DNA from: DATLYB01 sp964502525
GTDB lineage: Bacteria > Bacteroidota > Bacteroidia > Chitinophagales > CAIOSU01
Assembly (NCBI GenBank): GCA_964502525.1
Contig: CAZCXH010000026.1
Location: forward strand, 1-41,164
Reading direction: 5' to 3'
Length of the DNA stretch: 41,164 bases
Below, piece after piece: positions 16,909 to 26,357 of this stretch. The notes under the pieces are model-generated. The model did not search any database, had not been told where the DNA came from, and saw nothing but the letters and a program-made list of their open reading frames with translations. Both the position numbers and the translations under genes were made by a program. Positions within the stretch are counted from its first letter, which is position 1. Each line of letters begins with the position of its first letter.

Positions 16909-16976
16909 AAAATGACGAATGACGAAGTACGAATGACGAATAGCGCCCAACTTTAAACTCCAAACTCTAAACTTTA
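16909..16976. repeat. GAATGAC and TTTAAAC/TCTAAAC word repeats after proS
   Basis: The spacer starts with GAATGACGAA-type units and passes into CTTTAAACTCCAAACTCTAA. The second word overlaps the end of the minus-strand T9SS gene, so the repeat supplies its last residues (SKV) and stop codon. Confidence 0.7.
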
Positions 16977-18432
16977 GACACTCTAATTCCCATCCTCCCC
17001 CTCTCCGATTCAATCACAATCAAATAGCTGCCTGCGGGCAATGACACGGGTAGCATGATGGCTTGCTGATGGGCGCCTGCTTCGCGCGGGGTGTTTTCAA
17101 GAATGGTCTTCATGGTTTTACCCATTACATCAAGCAGGCGGATGGTGATGTTTGCCGGTTGGGTGAGGGTGTATTCGAGCGTGGCGGTTGAGGTGAGGGG
17201 GTTGGGGTAGATGGAAATAGAATAATTCTTTTCCGGAGTTTCTATGACTTCTGTAAACAGTTGCCCTGAGGTGTCTTGGCCTTTTTTGTAATAAATTAAC
17301 TCCTCGCTGTAGCCTCCTCCAAAAGAAAACTCGGATTCCAACCCCCTAATCCTTCTATGAAAATTCTGGAATAGTTTATGCCGTCAATTATCAGAGACCA
17401 ACATGAATCGGTTTCGTCAAAATAACATCCATGATTTTCGTAAACCATAAATGTTCTCCCACCGTAAACTGAATTTTTGGATTGAAGCATGTAATCCCAT
17501 AAGTCAAAAATTTCCACTATCGCTTCTTCCGGCATCCATGCTAAAACGGGAGCATTTAACTGAGTGTACAACACCTGAACTGTATCTTCATAGATGGAAG
17601 TTAAGTCAGGCTCTGAAGGATATCCCAGGCTGTCAGGATAATAGGTGTATTCAATGGTTTTTCTTTTCATCTGATAAAATACAGAATCCAAACCAGCCGA
17701 AAACTGCTTGCTGATAATAATATCAAGGACATATCGCACAACAAGCGGCCAAAACGCGGAGCCGGAAGTGATTTTTATTTGCCTCTCATCACCGACCTCG
17801 TAGTCATAAACCTCCCCATTGGTCAGCCTCTTTTTACCGGTCCGGATATATTGCAGCGTGTCATCGGGGAAATCATAAATATCGGGAGCGGCTGTTAATC
17901 CATTCCATTTGCTTATGGAAAAATATTTTGAATTGATGGAATGAGGCAGGCTGCTGCCGGCTGAATCTTTCAGTTGAAGCGAAATGATTTTAACTGAATC
18001 CGCAACACCCGCAATGGTAAGAGTGTCTGTGTCGGAAACCCATCCTTCAATCCAGCCGCCATCCGGGAATCTGAACAGTTTCCACCTGTCGTTGAAACCG
18101 GCTTGTGTTTCAAGCATTATGGTATCGCTGTTCTTGTTGAAGAAAATGTTTTTTCCGTCAGGCTTGATAATTACCCGGTCGCCTATCCATGATGCGCCAT
18201 AAGGTGTTAAGCTATATGCAATGCCGCCACATGTATCCGTCCTGAGGCTTTTGAAATTGAAATACACACTGTCATTCCCGTTTGCCGTAACCGTTTCAAT
18301 TTTAATTCCCTTAATCAGTCCGTTCCCGTTGATGAAATAGTTTTCTCCATTCGGCAGAATGCTCTTGTATGGCTGCGCAGCAAGGTTGCCTGCGAGGAGG
18401 GTGGCTGCCATTACCGGAAGAATTGTTTTCAT
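16967..18432 (-). pseudogene. Secreted T9SS type A protein, frameshifted near its C-terminal sorting domain
   Basis: Starting at ATG 18432 (MKTILPVMAATLLAGNLAAQ, a signal peptide; ATG 18456 is an alternative), about 365 residues run to ...FIEGLGGWN before the frame is lost. A second frame picks up at ESEFSFGGGYSEELIYYKKG and ends in a type A sorting domain (YSISIYPNPLTSTATLEYTL...PAGSYLIVIESERGRMGIRVSKV). The break is at a run of five C on the plus strand (17342-17346). Adding one base would join EGLGG to LESEFSFGGGYSEEL, which reads like intact relatives. It may be a sequencing/assembly error or a true recent mutation. The N-terminal function is unknown. Confidence 0.82.
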
Positions 18433-18539
18433 AACATTTGATTGGTCATTTTTCATTTCTTGTTTCAAGCTATTCGTTTTTCCAGCCTGAATCTGCGTAA
18501 ACCTACTTCTATTCACTGTAAATTTAATAACTTCGAGGC

Positions 18540-19011
18540 ATGCCGCTGGCGCTGAAAAAAGAGCATCTCCCCCATTACACTTACGATGACTACTGCCGAT
18601 GGGAAGGCAACTGGGAACTGATTGAAGGTGTTCCATATGCGATGAGTCCGCTGCCTACGAGCAAGCACCAAAGGCTTGCAGGAAAATTATATTCCCAATT
18701 GGATGGCAAGCTTCAGCAATGCAAACATTGCGAAGTGTCACTGCCGGTTGACTGGAAAATCGGTGAAGCCACCGTAGTTCAGCCGGATTTGTTTGTTGCC
18801 TGCTTCGATTTTATTATAAGAATGTGGAATACATCTCCCATCCCCCGGTGTTGGTTGTTGAAATACTTTCCCCTCCACCCGCGATAAAGACCTTTTCGTA
18901 AAACGCGCCATCTATTGCTCGCAGGGCGTGAAATACTATGTCATCGTTGATCCGGATAACGATACCTACCGAATATTGCTGCTTTCAGGCAAGGGTACGA
19001 GATTCCAATGA
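18540..19011 (+). pseudogene. Uma2-family putative restriction endonuclease, broken by two frameshifts
   Basis: The first frame encodes YTYDDYCRWEGNWELIEGVP, PLPTSKHQRLAGKLYSQL and LPVDWKIGEATVVQPDL, the standard N-terminal half of Uma2 (DUF820) proteins with a PD-(D/E)XK fold. After DLFVACFDF the frame is lost near 18809-18812. KNVEYISHPPVLVVEILSP then appears in a second frame, and STRDKDLFVKRAIYCSQGVKYYVIVDPDNDTYR in a third, from about 18874. Both breaks are explained by loss of one T. The catalytic D and E/VEI-LSP elements survive but in different frames. It is divergent from the frameshifted T9SS gene. Confidence 0.85.
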
Positions 19012-19228
19012 AAACAGGAATATTCCGACAACCAGTCCCGTCATCCATCAACTATGCAAAGTTGAAGCTCGCTCTGCAGATGCTGAGAAATAAATCAGCG
19101 CGGACTGGTGACGAGGCGGTGATGCTTTCAAGGTGAGAAACAACAACCCATGCCGTGGAGACAATCCTGTTTTTTTTGACGAGCATTCAACCAACATGAA
19201 TTAATTTAGCTTCTGCAAAAAAGAATCA

Positions 19229-20200
19229 ATGCATCAGCAGATATCTCACAAAAAAAGCGGCAAGGAGAGCGGGGCCCGGGAGTGGCAGCCGTTGAGGCAT
19301 TTTTTCTTGAGAGACAACCTGATTGCCGACAAAATCCATGAAACGGGATTTGCCGTTGCCGGAATGCTTGACAAAAAAACAGCAGGCGAACTATCAGCGC
19401 TTTATTCATCCCTTCATGCATTCAGGAAACCGGAGGGAGGAATGTTTTACAGCGTTTATTCCCGGGACATTGAATACAGGAAGAAAGTGCACAAGGATAT
19501 CGGCAATATTTTGAAGCCGGTTTATGACGGAATGTTCCATGATTACAAAAGCGTTCTTAACTCATTCATCGTGAAGGTGCCGGGGCCGGAAAGCGAGTTC
19601 TCCCTTCATCAGGATTCAACGGGGCTTGACGAAACAAAATACTCGTGCCTGAGCGCGTGGATACCGCTTCAGGATACAGATACCGCCAATGGCTGCATGT
19701 TCATCCTTCCGCACAGCCATAAAATGTTTTCCCCCTATCGCGGCATTTCCATTTCTGCGCCTTTTGAAAGCATCACCGGCACGGTGAGAAAGTACATGGT
19801 GCCGCTTGAGCTGAAAGCCGGAGAAATCTTGCTGTTTGACAACCGGCTCGTGCACAACTCGGTGGTGAACCAATCGGACAAGGAACGGGTGGTGGTGATG
19901 TCGGGGATTTTTCCCGTTGAGGCAAAACTGCTTTCCTGCTACAAGGATTCCAATAGCCCATTGATAGAACTAATCGAGCAGGAAGAAGATTTTTTGCTCA
20001 CGTACGAAAACTTCAACCACGATTGCACGTGCCGTCCGGAAGTGGGAAGAAGTCTGAAATTTGTTGAATGGGATTTGCAGCAAATGGATGAGAAAACCTT
20101 TGCCGGCTTGTGCAGGAAATATGACATGAAAGAGATCAACCATCCTGCGGTGGTACATCCTGCAAAGGCGCAGGCAATCATTGGCGAGCCTGTGAACTGA
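19229..20200 (+). CDS. PhyH-family Fe(II)/2-oxoglutarate dioxygenase
   Basis: This 323-residue protein has the phytanoyl-CoA dioxygenase jelly-roll pattern. Iron ligands are visible as H127-x-D129 (FSLHQDSTG) and H209 (DNRLVHNSVVNQS). The following ...DKERVVVMSG likely carries the arginine that holds 2-oxoglutarate. YSCLSAWIPLQDTDTANGCMFIL is also typical (W.pL.d....NG.m..iP.SH). Family members hydroxylate varied small molecules, so the substrate is open. It stands alone, convergent with the CRTAC1-like gene whose stop lies 16 bases away. A start at ATG 19229 is chosen because the ATG-proximal region has no better option. Confidence 0.88.
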   Translation: MHQQISHKKSGKESGAREWQPLRHFFLRDNLIADKIHETGFAVAGMLDKKTAGELSALYSSLHAFRKPEGGMFYSVYSRDIEYRKKVHKDIGNILKPVYDGMFHDYKSVLNSFIVKVPGPESEFSLHQDSTGLDETKYSCLSAWIPLQDTDTANGCMFILPHSHKMFSPYRGISISAPFESITGTVRKYMVPLELKAGEILLFDNRLVHNSVVNQSDKERVVVMSGIFPVEAKLLSCYKDSNSPLIELIEQEEDFLLTYENFNHDCTCRPEVGRSLKFVEWDLQQMDEKTFAGLCRKYDMKEINHPAVVHPAKAQAIIGEPVN

Positions 20201-20215
20201 TTGCCCCTGCCGCTG

Positions 20216-23035
20216 CTATCCACCCCCGAAGGCAATGGCTTTGACCACCCCCGCATGCCTGCTGCTTCTGAAAGAGATGAAGTAAACGCCAGCATTAAGT
20301 TTCTCCGGAAATTCAATTGAGTGGCTGCCTGCGGCTTGCCGGTCATCGAAAATCAACCGCGCCAATTTTCCCGAAGCGGAATATAGCCTTATCTCCACTT
20401 CATCATCAGCCGGCAGCGAATAGCTGACGGTGAAACCCGATTGAAACGGATTAGGATGCACAGTTATATGATTTGAATTTGAAAGAGCCGTTATGCCGGC
20501 AAGCACCGTCAGTTCAGTGATGACAATGCTGTCACAGCCGTTCATGCCTGCAAGCGTATCGTAATATGTTCCCGGTATCGTCCGCCATGCGCCAGCGAGG
20601 TAAATGCTGTCGCCAGCCGTTATAAAGGCACTGTCGAACGAAGTTTGAGCATCCATAACGCTGAGCGTAACAATAAAGATGCTGTCGCAGCCATTTGCCG
20701 GCACGATGCTATCGTAATAAATTCCCGGAACTGTTCGCCATGCTCCTTGCACAAAAAGGCTGTCGCCCATGCAAATTGATCTTTCAAGATTTGAAACAGC
20801 CTCCTGGATCAATTCGATTTCCGTTGCCACAATGCTGTCGCAGCCAAAAGATGTTTGAAATGAGTCGTAGAAAACTCCCGCGGATGATTGCCACCCTCCT
20901 CCCGCAAAAATGCTGTCGTCCTCGCATATTGTTTCATATATCGTATCCGGAGAAAAGGAGGGAAATATACCAACGGATGTAATCACCACGTAATTGCACC
21001 CGGATGAAGGAAAAGTATCGTAGTAGGTTCCTCCCTCCGTTTGCCATGCTCCTTCAGCAAAGAAGCTGTCGCCTTCGCAGAGGAAAACATCCGCTATGGC
21101 CACCTGCAAAGGAATTACGCTCAGTTCGCTTATCACAATGCTGTCGCAGCCCTTTGATGCAAGCAGGGTATCATGGAAGATGGCGCTTTCGGTCTGGTAA
21201 CTTCCGCCCAGCAGAATGCTGTCGCCCTCGCAGATGGAATATTGCAGGGTGGTAGTTATAACCGGATTCACAAGCAGCGTGGTAATGAGTATAGAATCTG
21301 CCGTTGGTGAAGTGATGGTATCGTAGTATGTTCCGTTATTTTTTCTCCACGCTCCCCCGGCAAAGATGCTGTCGCCCTCGCACAGTTCAAGGGAAACATA
21401 GCGCACCACCTGGATGTTGCCTCCTTCAACGATGGTGATGGATTGATTGGCGGCAACATTGGAAATGGTGGTCTTGCCGCCACCCGGCCAGATGACCACC
21501 ACGCTGTCAACCGTGGTGAAGCTTCCAAGCCCGAAATGGGCGATGCTGCTGTGCTGCGAAGCGAAGCTCGAGCCACCGTCAATCTCGCGTATCCATTTCC
21601 TTCCGCCTGCATAGGCTTCCACGCGGCTGCCGAAGCCGTCACGGTTGCTTGTTGTCCCGCGCAACTGTACCTTCAGCCAGTAATTCCCGTTGGCAATGTC
21701 ATTGCGGAACAGAAGCGCATGCTCGTTATTGGGAAAAATGGTGTCTTCCTCCGTCACCAATACGAGCATGTCGAGGTCGCCATCATTGTCATAATCGCCA
21801 TACGCAAATCCCCTGCCTTTGGATGAGTCGCTCACGCCCTCCATAACGGAAACATCGGTGAATGTTCCGTCCATGTTGTTTTTGAAAAGCTTCTTTGGAT
21901 CTTTCTCACCCGTGGCGATGAACTCCGCTACAGGGATGTATCCGTTGGCTACAAAAAGATCGAGCCATGTGTCATTGTCATAGTCCAGAAATCCGCATCC
22001 CCAGCCAGTTGTATTCAGGGTGTCAATCTTGCCGTTGGCCACGCCAGCAGCGACTGCCACATCGGTGAAAGTGCCGCTGCCGCTGTTGTTCAGAAGCGCC
22101 TTCTCACCGATATTGGTGAAATAGTAGTCAAGGTCACCGTCTTCATCATAATCACCGGTGGCGATGCCCATGCCGTAAATGCCGATGTCGGCTCCTGAAG
22201 CAGCGCTCACATCGGTGAATGAATTAACAGGGAAATTATTTTGATACAGCCTGTTGGGGACAATCCATTCTCCGAAGTCATTAACGGTAAAAATATCCGC
22301 GTCATGGTCATTGTCGTAATCGGTGAAAGCAGTCGCCAATCCTGTTCCGCGGTCGTCCACCTGCATGGATGCGGCAACATTCGTGAAGGTGCTGTTTCCA
22401 TTGTTTCTATATAAAAAATTACGATGCCCTTTATGCTTGTATCCGATAATATCACCGGTGATGGAATCTTCAATGAACCCGAGGGAGTCAACATAGTTGA
22501 CGACATGGATGTCAAGGTAGCCATCCAGGTTGTAATCGCCCATGGTGGCGGCAACGCTCCATGAGCTGTCCCTGATGCCGGCCTGGTGTGAAATATCCGT
22601 GAAGGTGCCGTTGCGGTTGTTGCGAAAAAGAAGGTTGGGCATCAGGTTGTGAAATGATTGGCCCGCCCCGACCGTTGTTACAAATACATCGCGCCAGCCG
22701 TCATTGTCAATGTCACCTGTAACTACTCCCATTGTGTAGAGGGTGGCGGTGATGCCGAAGCCGATAAACATGGCTTTCTCCGTGAATGTGCCATCGCGGT
22801 TGTTGTGGTAAAGCCTGTCAGGATTCAATCCGCCAACGAGATAAATATCGAGCCATCCGTCATTATCATAATCGAAAAATGCGCAACCCCCGCCAATCAT
22901 GGTTACTGAAAACATCCGCCCGCCAATCCCTGCCTGGCTGCTCACTTCCGTGAATGCCTGCGCATAAGCAGGCAACACCGGGCTGACAAGCATAAAGCAA
23001 AAAGCTGCATAATGCCTTAACCATGCCTTTTTCAT
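20216..23035 (-). CDS. CRTAC1-like FG-GAP/ASPIC-UnbV surface protein with T9SS type A signal
   Basis: ATG 23035 gives a signal peptide (MKKAWLRHYAAFCFMLVSPVLPAYAQ), 939 residues in all. Residues ~27-440 form an FG-GAP/VCBS beta-propeller with repeated calcium loops (DYDNDGWLD, DIDNDGWRD, DYNLDGYLD, DYDEDGDLD, DYDNDTWLD, DYDNDGDLD). The ASPIC/UnbV domain follows (RDGFGSRVEAYAGGRKW...VDSVVVIWPGGG). Then six modules of ~50 residues occur with the pattern CEGDSIFAGGAW...GTYYDT...GCDSIVITEL, and finally a type A sorting domain (ITVHPNPFQSGFTVSY). Such proteins are exported through T9SS and attached to or released from the cell surface. The role is probably adhesion or glycan binding, which is inference. 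Confidence 0.92.
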   Translation of the reverse strand: MKKAWLRHYAAFCFMLVSPVLPAYAQAFTEVSSQAGIGGRMFSVTMIGGGCAFFDYDNDGWLDIYLVGGLNPDRLYHNNRDGTFTEKAMFIGFGITATLYTMGVVTGDIDNDGWRDVFVTTVGAGQSFHNLMPNLLFRNNRNGTFTDISHQAGIRDSSWSVAATMGDYNLDGYLDIHVVNYVDSLGFIEDSITGDIIGYKHKGHRNFLYRNNGNSTFTNVAASMQVDDRGTGLATAFTDYDNDHDADIFTVNDFGEWIVPNRLYQNNFPVNSFTDVSAASGADIGIYGMGIATGDYDEDGDLDYYFTNIGEKALLNNSGSGTFTDVAVAAGVANGKIDTLNTTGWGCGFLDYDNDTWLDLFVANGYIPVAEFIATGEKDPKKLFKNNMDGTFTDVSVMEGVSDSSKGRGFAYGDYDNDGDLDMLVLVTEEDTIFPNNEHALLFRNDIANGNYWLKVQLRGTTSNRDGFGSRVEAYAGGRKWIREIDGGSSFASQHSSIAHFGLGSFTTVDSVVVIWPGGGKTTISNVAANQSITIVEGGNIQVVRYVSLELCEGDSIFAGGAWRKNNGTYYDTITSPTADSILITTLLVNPVITTTLQYSICEGDSILLGGSYQTESAIFHDTLLASKGCDSIVISELSVIPLQVAIADVFLCEGDSFFAEGAWQTEGGTYYDTFPSSGCNYVVITSVGIFPSFSPDTIYETICEDDSIFAGGGWQSSAGVFYDSFQTSFGCDSIVATEIELIQEAVSNLERSICMGDSLFVQGAWRTVPGIYYDSIVPANGCDSIFIVTLSVMDAQTSFDSAFITAGDSIYLAGAWRTIPGTYYDTLAGMNGCDSIVITELTVLAGITALSNSNHITVHPNPFQSGFTVSYSLPADDEVEIRLYSASGKLARLIFDDRQAAGSHSIEFPEKLNAGVYFISFRSSRHAGVVKAIAFGGG

Positions 23036-23219
23036 AAGCAACATTGTTTGACAAATTAGGCAAAAAATCAAAGTTGAATCCCCTTCGCAAAACCGATATT
23101 ATGCTGTGCGCGGGATAAAATCATACATTTTCTATTTCTGTTTACAGTTTATAATATATGTTTACGGTTTACGGTTTGCATGTTTACGGGTCAATAACAG
23201 TAAACGGTAAACGCCTGGT
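23036..23219. repeat. Spacer with GTTTACGGTTTAC words
   Basis: The 379-base space before lhgO has no gene. From about 23145 it contains GTTTACGG and AGTAAACGGTAAACG words in both orientations, forming imperfect palindromes. It passes directly into the dispersed repeat at 23220. Confidence 0.6.
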
Positions 23220-23367
23220 GCAGCGCCAAGTGCTTTATGTCAGGCAAAAGGTTTACGGTTTACATGTTTCCTGTTTACCGTTAGTCTTTTGTCACAAAAA
23301 CCGGAAACGTGTAAACCGTAAACAGGAAACGAAAGAAACCGACAAAACAGGCCTGACTTTGCGATAG
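23220..23367. repeat. Dispersed ~148-bp palindromic repeat, copy 1 (upstream of lhgO)
   Basis: This block matches 31775-31923 over its length (shared landmarks: CAAGTGCTTTATGTCAGG, CCTGTTTACCGTTAGTCTTT, GAAACGAAAGAAACCGACAA). It contains a 21-bp inverted pair, 23251-23271 with 23303-23323, that differs at one position. In both places it lies directly upstream of a single gene's promoter. Confidence 0.8.
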
Positions 23368-23375
23368 ACTCAAAG

Positions 23376-23406
23376 TTGTTTGAGCGGGGGTTCGCCTGTA
23401 TTTTTG
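23376..23406 (+). promoter_or_regulatory. Promoter of lhgO
   Basis: TTG at 23376-23378, a 20-base spacer and TATTTTTG at 23399-23406 fit the Bacteroidota -33/-7 pattern. The ATG follows only 8 bases after the -7 box, so the transcript would have almost no leader. This also argues against starting lhgO at TTG 23376. Confidence 0.7.
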
Positions 23407-23414
23407 CGCCCGGA

Positions 23415-24629
23415 ATGAATCGCTCCTCCCCGCAATTTGACGTCATTATAATCGGTGGAGGAATAGTGGGACTGGCAACCGCTTACCGCCTGCTTGAAAA
23501 AAAGCCGGGATTGAAAATCTGCGTAGTTGAAAAGGAGAGCAAGGTGGCTGCTCACCAAACGGGGCATAACAGCGGGGTGATGCATTCCGGCATTTACTAC
23601 AAACCCGGCAGCCTGAAAGCCGCCAACTGCGTGAACGGCTACAATCAGCTTGTTTCATTTTGCAGGCATCACAATATCCCCTTTGACATCTGCGGGAAAA
23701 TCATTGTAGCCACAAAACAAGATCAGCTCGCGCTGCTTAATGGAATTTTTGATCGCGGCAATCAAAACGGGTTGAAAGGGCTGCGGAAAATTTCAGCGCA
23801 GGAGATAAAGGAAATCGAGCCGCACGTAACCGCTGCAATTCAGGGTATTTGGGTTCCACAAGCGGGAATCATTGATTACAAGATGGTTGCGAATAAAATT
23901 GCTGAAATCATCAAAGTGAAAGGAAGCGAAATCAAGTTAGGGGCGAAAGCTGAAAATATTATTATCAAAGAAAAAGAAGTTACGCTCCAATCCACATCCG
24001 GAGATTTAACAACTTCGCTGCTCATCAATTGTGCCGGACTTTATTCAGATAAGGTTGCGCAGCTTGCTCTTCCATCGCTGAACATGCGCATCATCCCTTT
24101 TCGCGGAGAATATTACAAGCTGAAAAAGGAAAAAGAATATCTCGTTCGCAATCTCATTTATCCTGTTCCGGACCCCAACTTTCCTTTTTTGGGCGTTCAC
24201 TTTACGCGCATGATCTCCGGGGGCATTGAAGCCGGACCCAATGCCGTGCTTGCATTCCGCAAAGAAGGCTATCGGAAAACGGATTTTCACTTGGGAGAGT
24301 TTCTCGAAACGCTGTCATGGCCCGGATTCCGGAAAATAGCATTCAAATATTGGCAAACAGAGATAGGAGAGTTGTACCGCTCGTTCAGCAAAGCCGCTTT
24401 CGCCAAAGCGCTTCAGCATTTGATTCCCGAAATCACGACTGACGACCTTGAAGCCGGTGGCTCAGGTGTTCGCGCTCAGGCAGTGGATCGCAACGGCAAC
24501 CTGGTTGATGACTTTCTGATTTTAGAAAATAACCGTGTGCTCAATGTCTGCAATGCTCCCTCTCCGGCTGCAACATCAAGTCTTTCCATCGGAGAGCATA
24601 TTGTGGGCAAGGCGCTTGCGCGGCTTTAG
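23415..24629 (+). CDS. lhgO: L-2-hydroxyglutarate oxidase
   Basis: This FAD-dependent DAO-family oxidoreductase has 404 residues from ATG 23415 (MNRSSPQFDVIIIGGGIVGL). The Rossmann dinucleotide motif GGGIVG is at residues ~14-19. QTGHNSGVMHSGIYYKPGSLKA is diagnostic for LhgO/L2HGDH proteins, and the C-terminal GGSGVRAQAVDRNGNLVDDF and NAPSPAATSSLSIGEHI complete the FAD site. The enzyme oxidises L-2-hydroxyglutarate to 2-oxoglutarate and usually passes electrons to the quinone pool. It has its own promoter, preceded by a dispersed repeat. The stop codon overlaps that of the convergent DUF1579 gene (shared TTAG). Confidence 0.94.
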   Translation: MNRSSPQFDVIIIGGGIVGLATAYRLLEKKPGLKICVVEKESKVAAHQTGHNSGVMHSGIYYKPGSLKAANCVNGYNQLVSFCRHHNIPFDICGKIIVATKQDQLALLNGIFDRGNQNGLKGLRKISAQEIKEIEPHVTAAIQGIWVPQAGIIDYKMVANKIAEIIKVKGSEIKLGAKAENIIIKEKEVTLQSTSGDLTTSLLINCAGLYSDKVAQLALPSLNMRIIPFRGEYYKLKKEKEYLVRNLIYPVPDPNFPFLGVHFTRMISGGIEAGPNAVLAFRKEGYRKTDFHLGEFLETLSWPGFRKIAFKYWQTEIGELYRSFSKAAFAKALQHLIPEITTDDLEAGGSGVRAQAVDRNGNLVDDFLILENNRVLNVCNAPSPAATSSLSIGEHIVGKALARL

Positions 24630-25279
24630 GATGCCTTCTGTTTCCGTGTGGATTTTATTTCCATCGTTTTGAACTCCTCACCACCCGGATACTTCATGAA
24701 CATCTCCATGAACTGAGTGTTGTCGTCAACAAACTTCAAAGTTTCCCTCACATCCATATCCTGCCCTGACACGGGATCCACCTGCTTGCCCGTGAAGTGG
24801 ATGGTTTTATTGGCTTCATCCCAGGTGCCTTCCATCATCATGATGCCGCTGCCCATCATATCAATCCATGTATTCAAAAATTTCTTTTTCACGTTGTCAA
24901 AAGCCATGATGCTCCTTCCCTCAAACTGCATTCCGTTAAAAGTTCCCACATGGGTTGACTCCTGGTAAAGCCCACCGAGAATCATCTTGCTGACAGCCGT
25001 GCCCGTGTTTTTTGTTGGCGGGGCGCTGGGATCCATCCACATGGTGATATCACCGTCCCACTCTCCTTCAAACTTTGCGAGCATGGCGTGCATGTCGCCA
25101 GGGGTGGCATAAGCTGTCCATGCCGCCATCATCGTGGCTGAATCGGGAGGGGCTGCCTGGGTTTCAGGAGCAGTGGAGGTTTCTGCCGCGGAAGCAGGGG
25201 CTTCGGTCTGGGTCGCTGGCTGGTTGCAGGCGGCAAGCGCAAGCAGGCATGACATGATTAACGGATATTGATTTTCCAT
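24626..25279 (-). CDS. DUF1579-family lipoprotein
   Basis: ATG 25279 gives MENQYPLIMSCLLALAACNQ, a lipoprotein signal with lipobox LAAC and lipidated C18; the frame extends upstream to 25339 but without such a signal. The 217-residue product has an Ala/Thr/Glu-rich linker to about residue 45, then the DUF1579 domain: MLAKFEGEWDGDITMWMDPSAPP, MILGGLYQESTHVGTFNGMQFEGRSIMAFDN and TWDEANKTIHFTGK. DUF1579 domains are lipocalin-like beta barrels of unknown function. It would be processed by LspA and sit in the envelope. Confidence 0.88.
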   Translation of the reverse strand: MENQYPLIMSCLLALAACNQPATQTEAPASAAETSTAPETQAAPPDSATMMAAWTAYATPGDMHAMLAKFEGEWDGDITMWMDPSAPPTKNTGTAVSKMILGGLYQESTHVGTFNGMQFEGRSIMAFDNVKKKFLNTWIDMMGSGIMMMEGTWDEANKTIHFTGKQVDPVSGQDMDVRETLKFVDDNTQFMEMFMKYPGGEEFKTMEIKSTRKQKAS

Positions 25280-25544
25280 AGGATAAATTTTTTGGAAAGG
25301 TAAAAATATTCGCGATGCCAGTGGTTTGAACTTATGCACCGGGCGTAAGGCGCTTCAAACAAATCTAAAAGACATAAACAAATGAATTGATACTCCAAGA
25401 GTGAGCGTGGTCGTCCCTCTCAGGGATGTTGCCGCCAATTTGATGATTCACCATTTTTCCATTTCTTCAGCGATAGGTTTCCAATTTTTCAGTTTGTGCA
25501 CCTCCAAACACCTATCGAGCGGGCACCTTGCAAAAAGAAGCCCT

Positions 25545-26357
25545 TCAGGTCTTGCTTATAATCACCCGATGCGGAATGGGGGCTGAAATGCCATTTTGCT
25601 CGAAGGCTGTTTTGATTTTTTCCTGGATGCCGAAATATACATCCCAGTAATCAGCGGGCGTGGCATAGGGACGCACGGCAAGCGTTATCATGCCATCGCC
25701 CATTTTCAAAACATTCGTTGACGGAGGAGGAGCTTTTAATACTTTCGGGTCGCCAGCAAAAACATTTTGAATCACCTGCCGCGCTTTGTTCAAGTCGTTA
25801 TCGGGAGCCACCGCAACTGTGATGTCAACCCTGAGATTTCCATGACGCGAAAAATTAACGATAGTGCCATTGCTCACTGCGCCATTGGGGAGAATCACCG
25901 TTTTGTTTTCGGGAGTAAGCAGAACGGTATTGAAAATCTGAATTTCTTTCACTTCGCCAAACTGCCCGCCTGATTCAATGAGATCACCGACCTTGAACGG
26001 CTTGAACACCAGCACGAGCACGCCTCCCGCAAAATTCGCGAGTGAACCCTGCAACGCCAGTCCCACCGCCAGCCCCGCAGCCCCCAGCACGGCAACAAAG
26101 GAAGTCGTTTGAATTCCGAGCATGCCCGCCACCGTCACCAGCAGCAGCACTTTCAGCCCGACATTCACCAAACTTGCAAGAAACGGCTGCAACGACTCAT
26201 CGAGCTTGCGCTTTTGCATCGCTTTCGCAAACAGTTTTGAAACAAGGTTGGTGAGCCACAATCCGATGATAAATACGAGAATCGCTCCGGCAATTTTAGG
26301 CGCGTACTGAATTGCCATTGACCAAAGTTGATCCGTATATTTTTCCAGCTGGTCCAT
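25545..26357 (-). CDS. Small-conductance mechanosensitive channel (MscS family)
   Basis: ATG 26357 gives 270 residues (MDQLEKYTDQLWSMAIQYAP); a TTG at 26375 lies in the likely -7 region and is rejected. Three membrane helices occupy residues ~20-120. The pore-lining TM3 is AVLGAAGLAVGLALQGSLANFAGGVLVLVFKPFKVGD, with the conserved Ala/Gly packing. The cytoplasmic beta domain follows (IQIFNTVLLTPENKTVILPNGAVSNGTIVNFSR). Such channels open under membrane tension and release solutes on osmotic downshift. The 265-base space to the DUF1579 gene upstream of 25545 shows no gene. Confidence 0.93.
   Translation of the reverse strand: MDQLEKYTDQLWSMAIQYAPKIAGAILVFIIGLWLTNLVSKLFAKAMQKRKLDESLQPFLASLVNVGLKVLLLVTVAGMLGIQTTSFVAVLGAAGLAVGLALQGSLANFAGGVLVLVFKPFKVGDLIESGGQFGEVKEIQIFNTVLLTPENKTVILPNGAVSNGTIVNFSRHGNLRVDITVAVAPDNDLNKARQVIQNVFAGDPKVLKAPPPSTNVLKMGDGMITLAVRPYATPADYWDVYFGIQEKIKTAFEQNGISAPIPHRVIISKT

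Noticed and set aside
23145..23340. CRISPR-like array of GTTTACGG repeats
   Set aside because: Units vary in length and orientation, spacing is irregular, there are no unique spacers of constant size, and no cas genes are present.
23376..23414. Earlier TTG start for lhgO
   Set aside because: The codon is part of the -33 box, and the FAD motif is correctly placed from ATG 23415.
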